DNA from: Sipunculus nudus
Lineage: Eukaryota; Annelida; Sipuncula; Golfingiida; Sipunculidae
Length of the DNA: 64,000 nucleotides
Reading direction: 5' to 3'
Assembly (NCBI GenBank): GCA_026874595.1
Contig: CM049317.1
Location: 53,957,618 to 54,021,617, forward strand
Positions 61,986-64,000 of this stretch are shown here, piece after piece. The position numbers were made by a program, and so were the translations under genes. The notes beneath the pieces are model-generated. The model was not told the DNA's origin, searched no databases, and saw only the letters and a list, made by a program, of their open reading frames with translations. How positions within the stretch are numbered: position 1 is the stretch's first letter; each line of letters begins with the position of its first letter.

Positions 61986-64000
61986 AAATTATATTATACA
62001 TCGTAACTAAATCAACGGTATATCACAAAGACATACAGCGTTTGGCGCTTTAATTAATTCCGTAAACATGCAGCAAAAGATTAGCATATAATATAGAGCA
62101 TTATTATAACCAGATTATATAACCATTTGCTTATTATTATATTATATCTACCACAGAGGTCTGCGCGGACACTCAGATAATATGCTATACCTCGTTAATA
62201 CTACCCAGCGTGAGCAGGAAATATATTTAACCACGAGGCATCCCCGGAACTTAATTGACTTATCACTTAAAGAATAACTGCATGTTCCATAGATTAAAAC
62301 ATCAATATTATATGTGTATTTACATAATGATATCAAGTTTGCAAACCCTGTGTTGTCACGTTCGGATAGCCTACCAAAATGCACGAAACAGCCTAGTCAC
62401 ACTGTGCCTTTCACGTTTGATATCCGAATATTTGTATGGAATCTTAAAAGTTACGATCATTGCAACCAGGGAGGCTACATTCTAAACTTTTCGACGTACT
62501 TTTGCTTGTTCAAATAAAAAAGAATAACATAATTAGAAATATGCTTTCTGAGGAATGCAGGCCTCCGCCATGTGGGCGACCAAAATGAGTTTGCATTATT
62601 TATTCGGCCTTTACTCCCTTGTTCATGCGCGAGGAAGTTCCTCCAACCCATGTGTGCCTTCACTTGGTGAGTCATAAGTTACTGTAAATTTGTGAATATT
62701 CCTATAAGTCGTTCTTGGATCTACACCAAAATCTTATCGATTCTTCATTGGTCCAATCTTAAGGTGTCTTTATTACGGTAGTTGGCGTTATATTCGCGAG
62801 GCAAAAATTTCCCGATTTCTCTATTTTTAATGTGTTGCGATGGTTTTATTTTCGCGAATGCACTATAACCCAAACTTCTAAATCAGAAGTATTTGCATTT
62901 ATTACAAAATAAGAACAGATTACAGAACAGCTCATGCATTTCTATGAGTCATGCTATTAGGACCTGTGTCACAGTAAAAATATCCCCGATATTACCGCAT
63001 GTTTAACAATAATTAATTCATATTTGCATATGCTAGTTCCGAAAATATCCAAAGATAAGATTTGCTGATTAACAAACCAAGCTTCTAGAGGTTTGATAGG
63101 TTATTCAATTGCGCAGATGCACAAGCCCCGTTTGTTTATCTTGGTTGATGGACAGCATATACCCGGGGGTTTCATTTTAGCGATTTTATCCCATTAGCAT
63201 GTTTTTTAATCTTTCTGGATGCATGTATCCTTTATCTTGCCGAAACGGTGTTCGGTAGCGAGGGACTTTACAGCAGTGTGAGAATGTGCATACAGAAGGC
63301 ATTGCGTTACAATCTGGGCCTCATTGTAATGTTCTGCCTCTCGGACATGGGCGATCATCGTTCCTGGTTGTCAATGGATGTCTATGGGCACTACAAAGAT
63401 CTACATGTGGTTGCAAGTATTGTTTCATTCATACAATGGACCAAAATCATCCAGGCCACACTAAAGCTGAAAAAAGCTAAAGTTATTTGCTGTTATGATA
63501 ATAAAACCTGATAATACAATTTGTGTGTTTCTATTGTCAGCTAGTGTATTTTATTATTTTATGACGGCCAATGCTTCCTTCTAGCACAGCCCTTTATGAA
63601 CAGAGGTATACGACACGGTAGTTTTATTTTGATTGAATTTTTGACTCCATGCATACAAGCATAGCTCGCAATGGGTTACTGGAGGAGCTCGAGAGCTAAC
63701 TTGTATGCGAATCAGGAAATCACTCGTTACCAAACAGGATTTCTAACTTTGGTTGTAAGTTCACATGTATTCTTTTGTGTTAATTTGAAGATGTAAAGTT
63801 AATGGGCTGTGCATCAATGCAAAATGATGGATACTCCTGCAATGCATTACTCCATCTTATTTTATCACCAATTTACTCCAGTTAGGCTTACAAGCCTAAC
63901 GTAAATGCCTACTGAGTTGTGTATTCACTGCTACGCTCATACATTAATGTGGTCTTTTTGTCGATGACGTCATGGTACAGCTTAATGGTTCTTGTCTGCA

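Larger units (their letters stand above)
50050..63580. repeat. Segmental duplication, D block
   Basis: Partner of the B block. Homology starts near AATTAGCGCAATAATATTTG (50053) and fades after CTAGTGTATTTTATTATTTT (63540). A further short match (AATGTGGTCTTTTTG) near 63950 pairs with 30795. Confidence 0.85.

Overview
This is AT-rich eukaryotic DNA with introns, many (AT)n microsatellites and many non-autonomous transposable elements. It carries a cluster of related genes on the plus strand. The genes encode C-type-lectin-like domain (CTLD) membrane proteins made of short, mostly phase-1 exons. Lineage-specific expansion of such CTLD receptors, together with tRNA-derived SINEs, MITEs and LTR fragments in a low-GC background, suggests a marine invertebrate, most likely a bivalve mollusc. 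The species is inference; no marker gene in the window fixes it.

Layout. Positions 1-4,280 hold repeats and promoter-like DNA. Gene A (4,983-9,507, nine coding exons) encodes signal peptide, CTLD, CTLD, stalk and transmembrane segment with a very short tail. A compact TATA, kappaB, AP-1 and C/EBP-like cluster lies about 650 bp upstream. Positions 9,508-19,860 contain only repeats: two MITE-like elements with inverted ends, a dispersed repeat in two copies, and an LTR-like insertion. Gene B (20,315-29,648, eight coding exons, 560 aa) encodes a weak leader, CTLD1, CTLD2, stalk, transmembrane segment and a ~204-residue tyrosine-containing cytoplasmic tail. Positions 29,649-35,570 are B's 3' flank. 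Locus C (35,574-41,463) has a near-perfect 1,360-bp tandem duplication of its 5' end. It also has an internal deletion, a 1-nt frameshift and no visible membrane or tail exons, so it is read as a pseudogene. Two orphan 5' exons with a good signal peptide lie at 42,078-42,392. Positions 42,393-50,040 contain repeats only. Gene D (50,466-59,282, eight coding exons, 558 aa) is a close paralogue of B. It lies in a segmental duplication (about 19,880-34,460 against about 50,050-63,580) that includes introns and 3' flank.

How the genes may work together (inference). A, B and D look like type I cell-surface receptors with two calcium-site-lacking CTLDs, so binding is probably not classical calcium-dependent sugar binding. 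B and D share tyrosine motifs (YSEI, YAEV and others) that resemble SH2-docking motifs of immune receptors. A has almost no tail. A tail-bearing pair, a short-tailed relative and a decaying copy side by side is the pattern of a rapidly evolving innate-recognition gene cluster.
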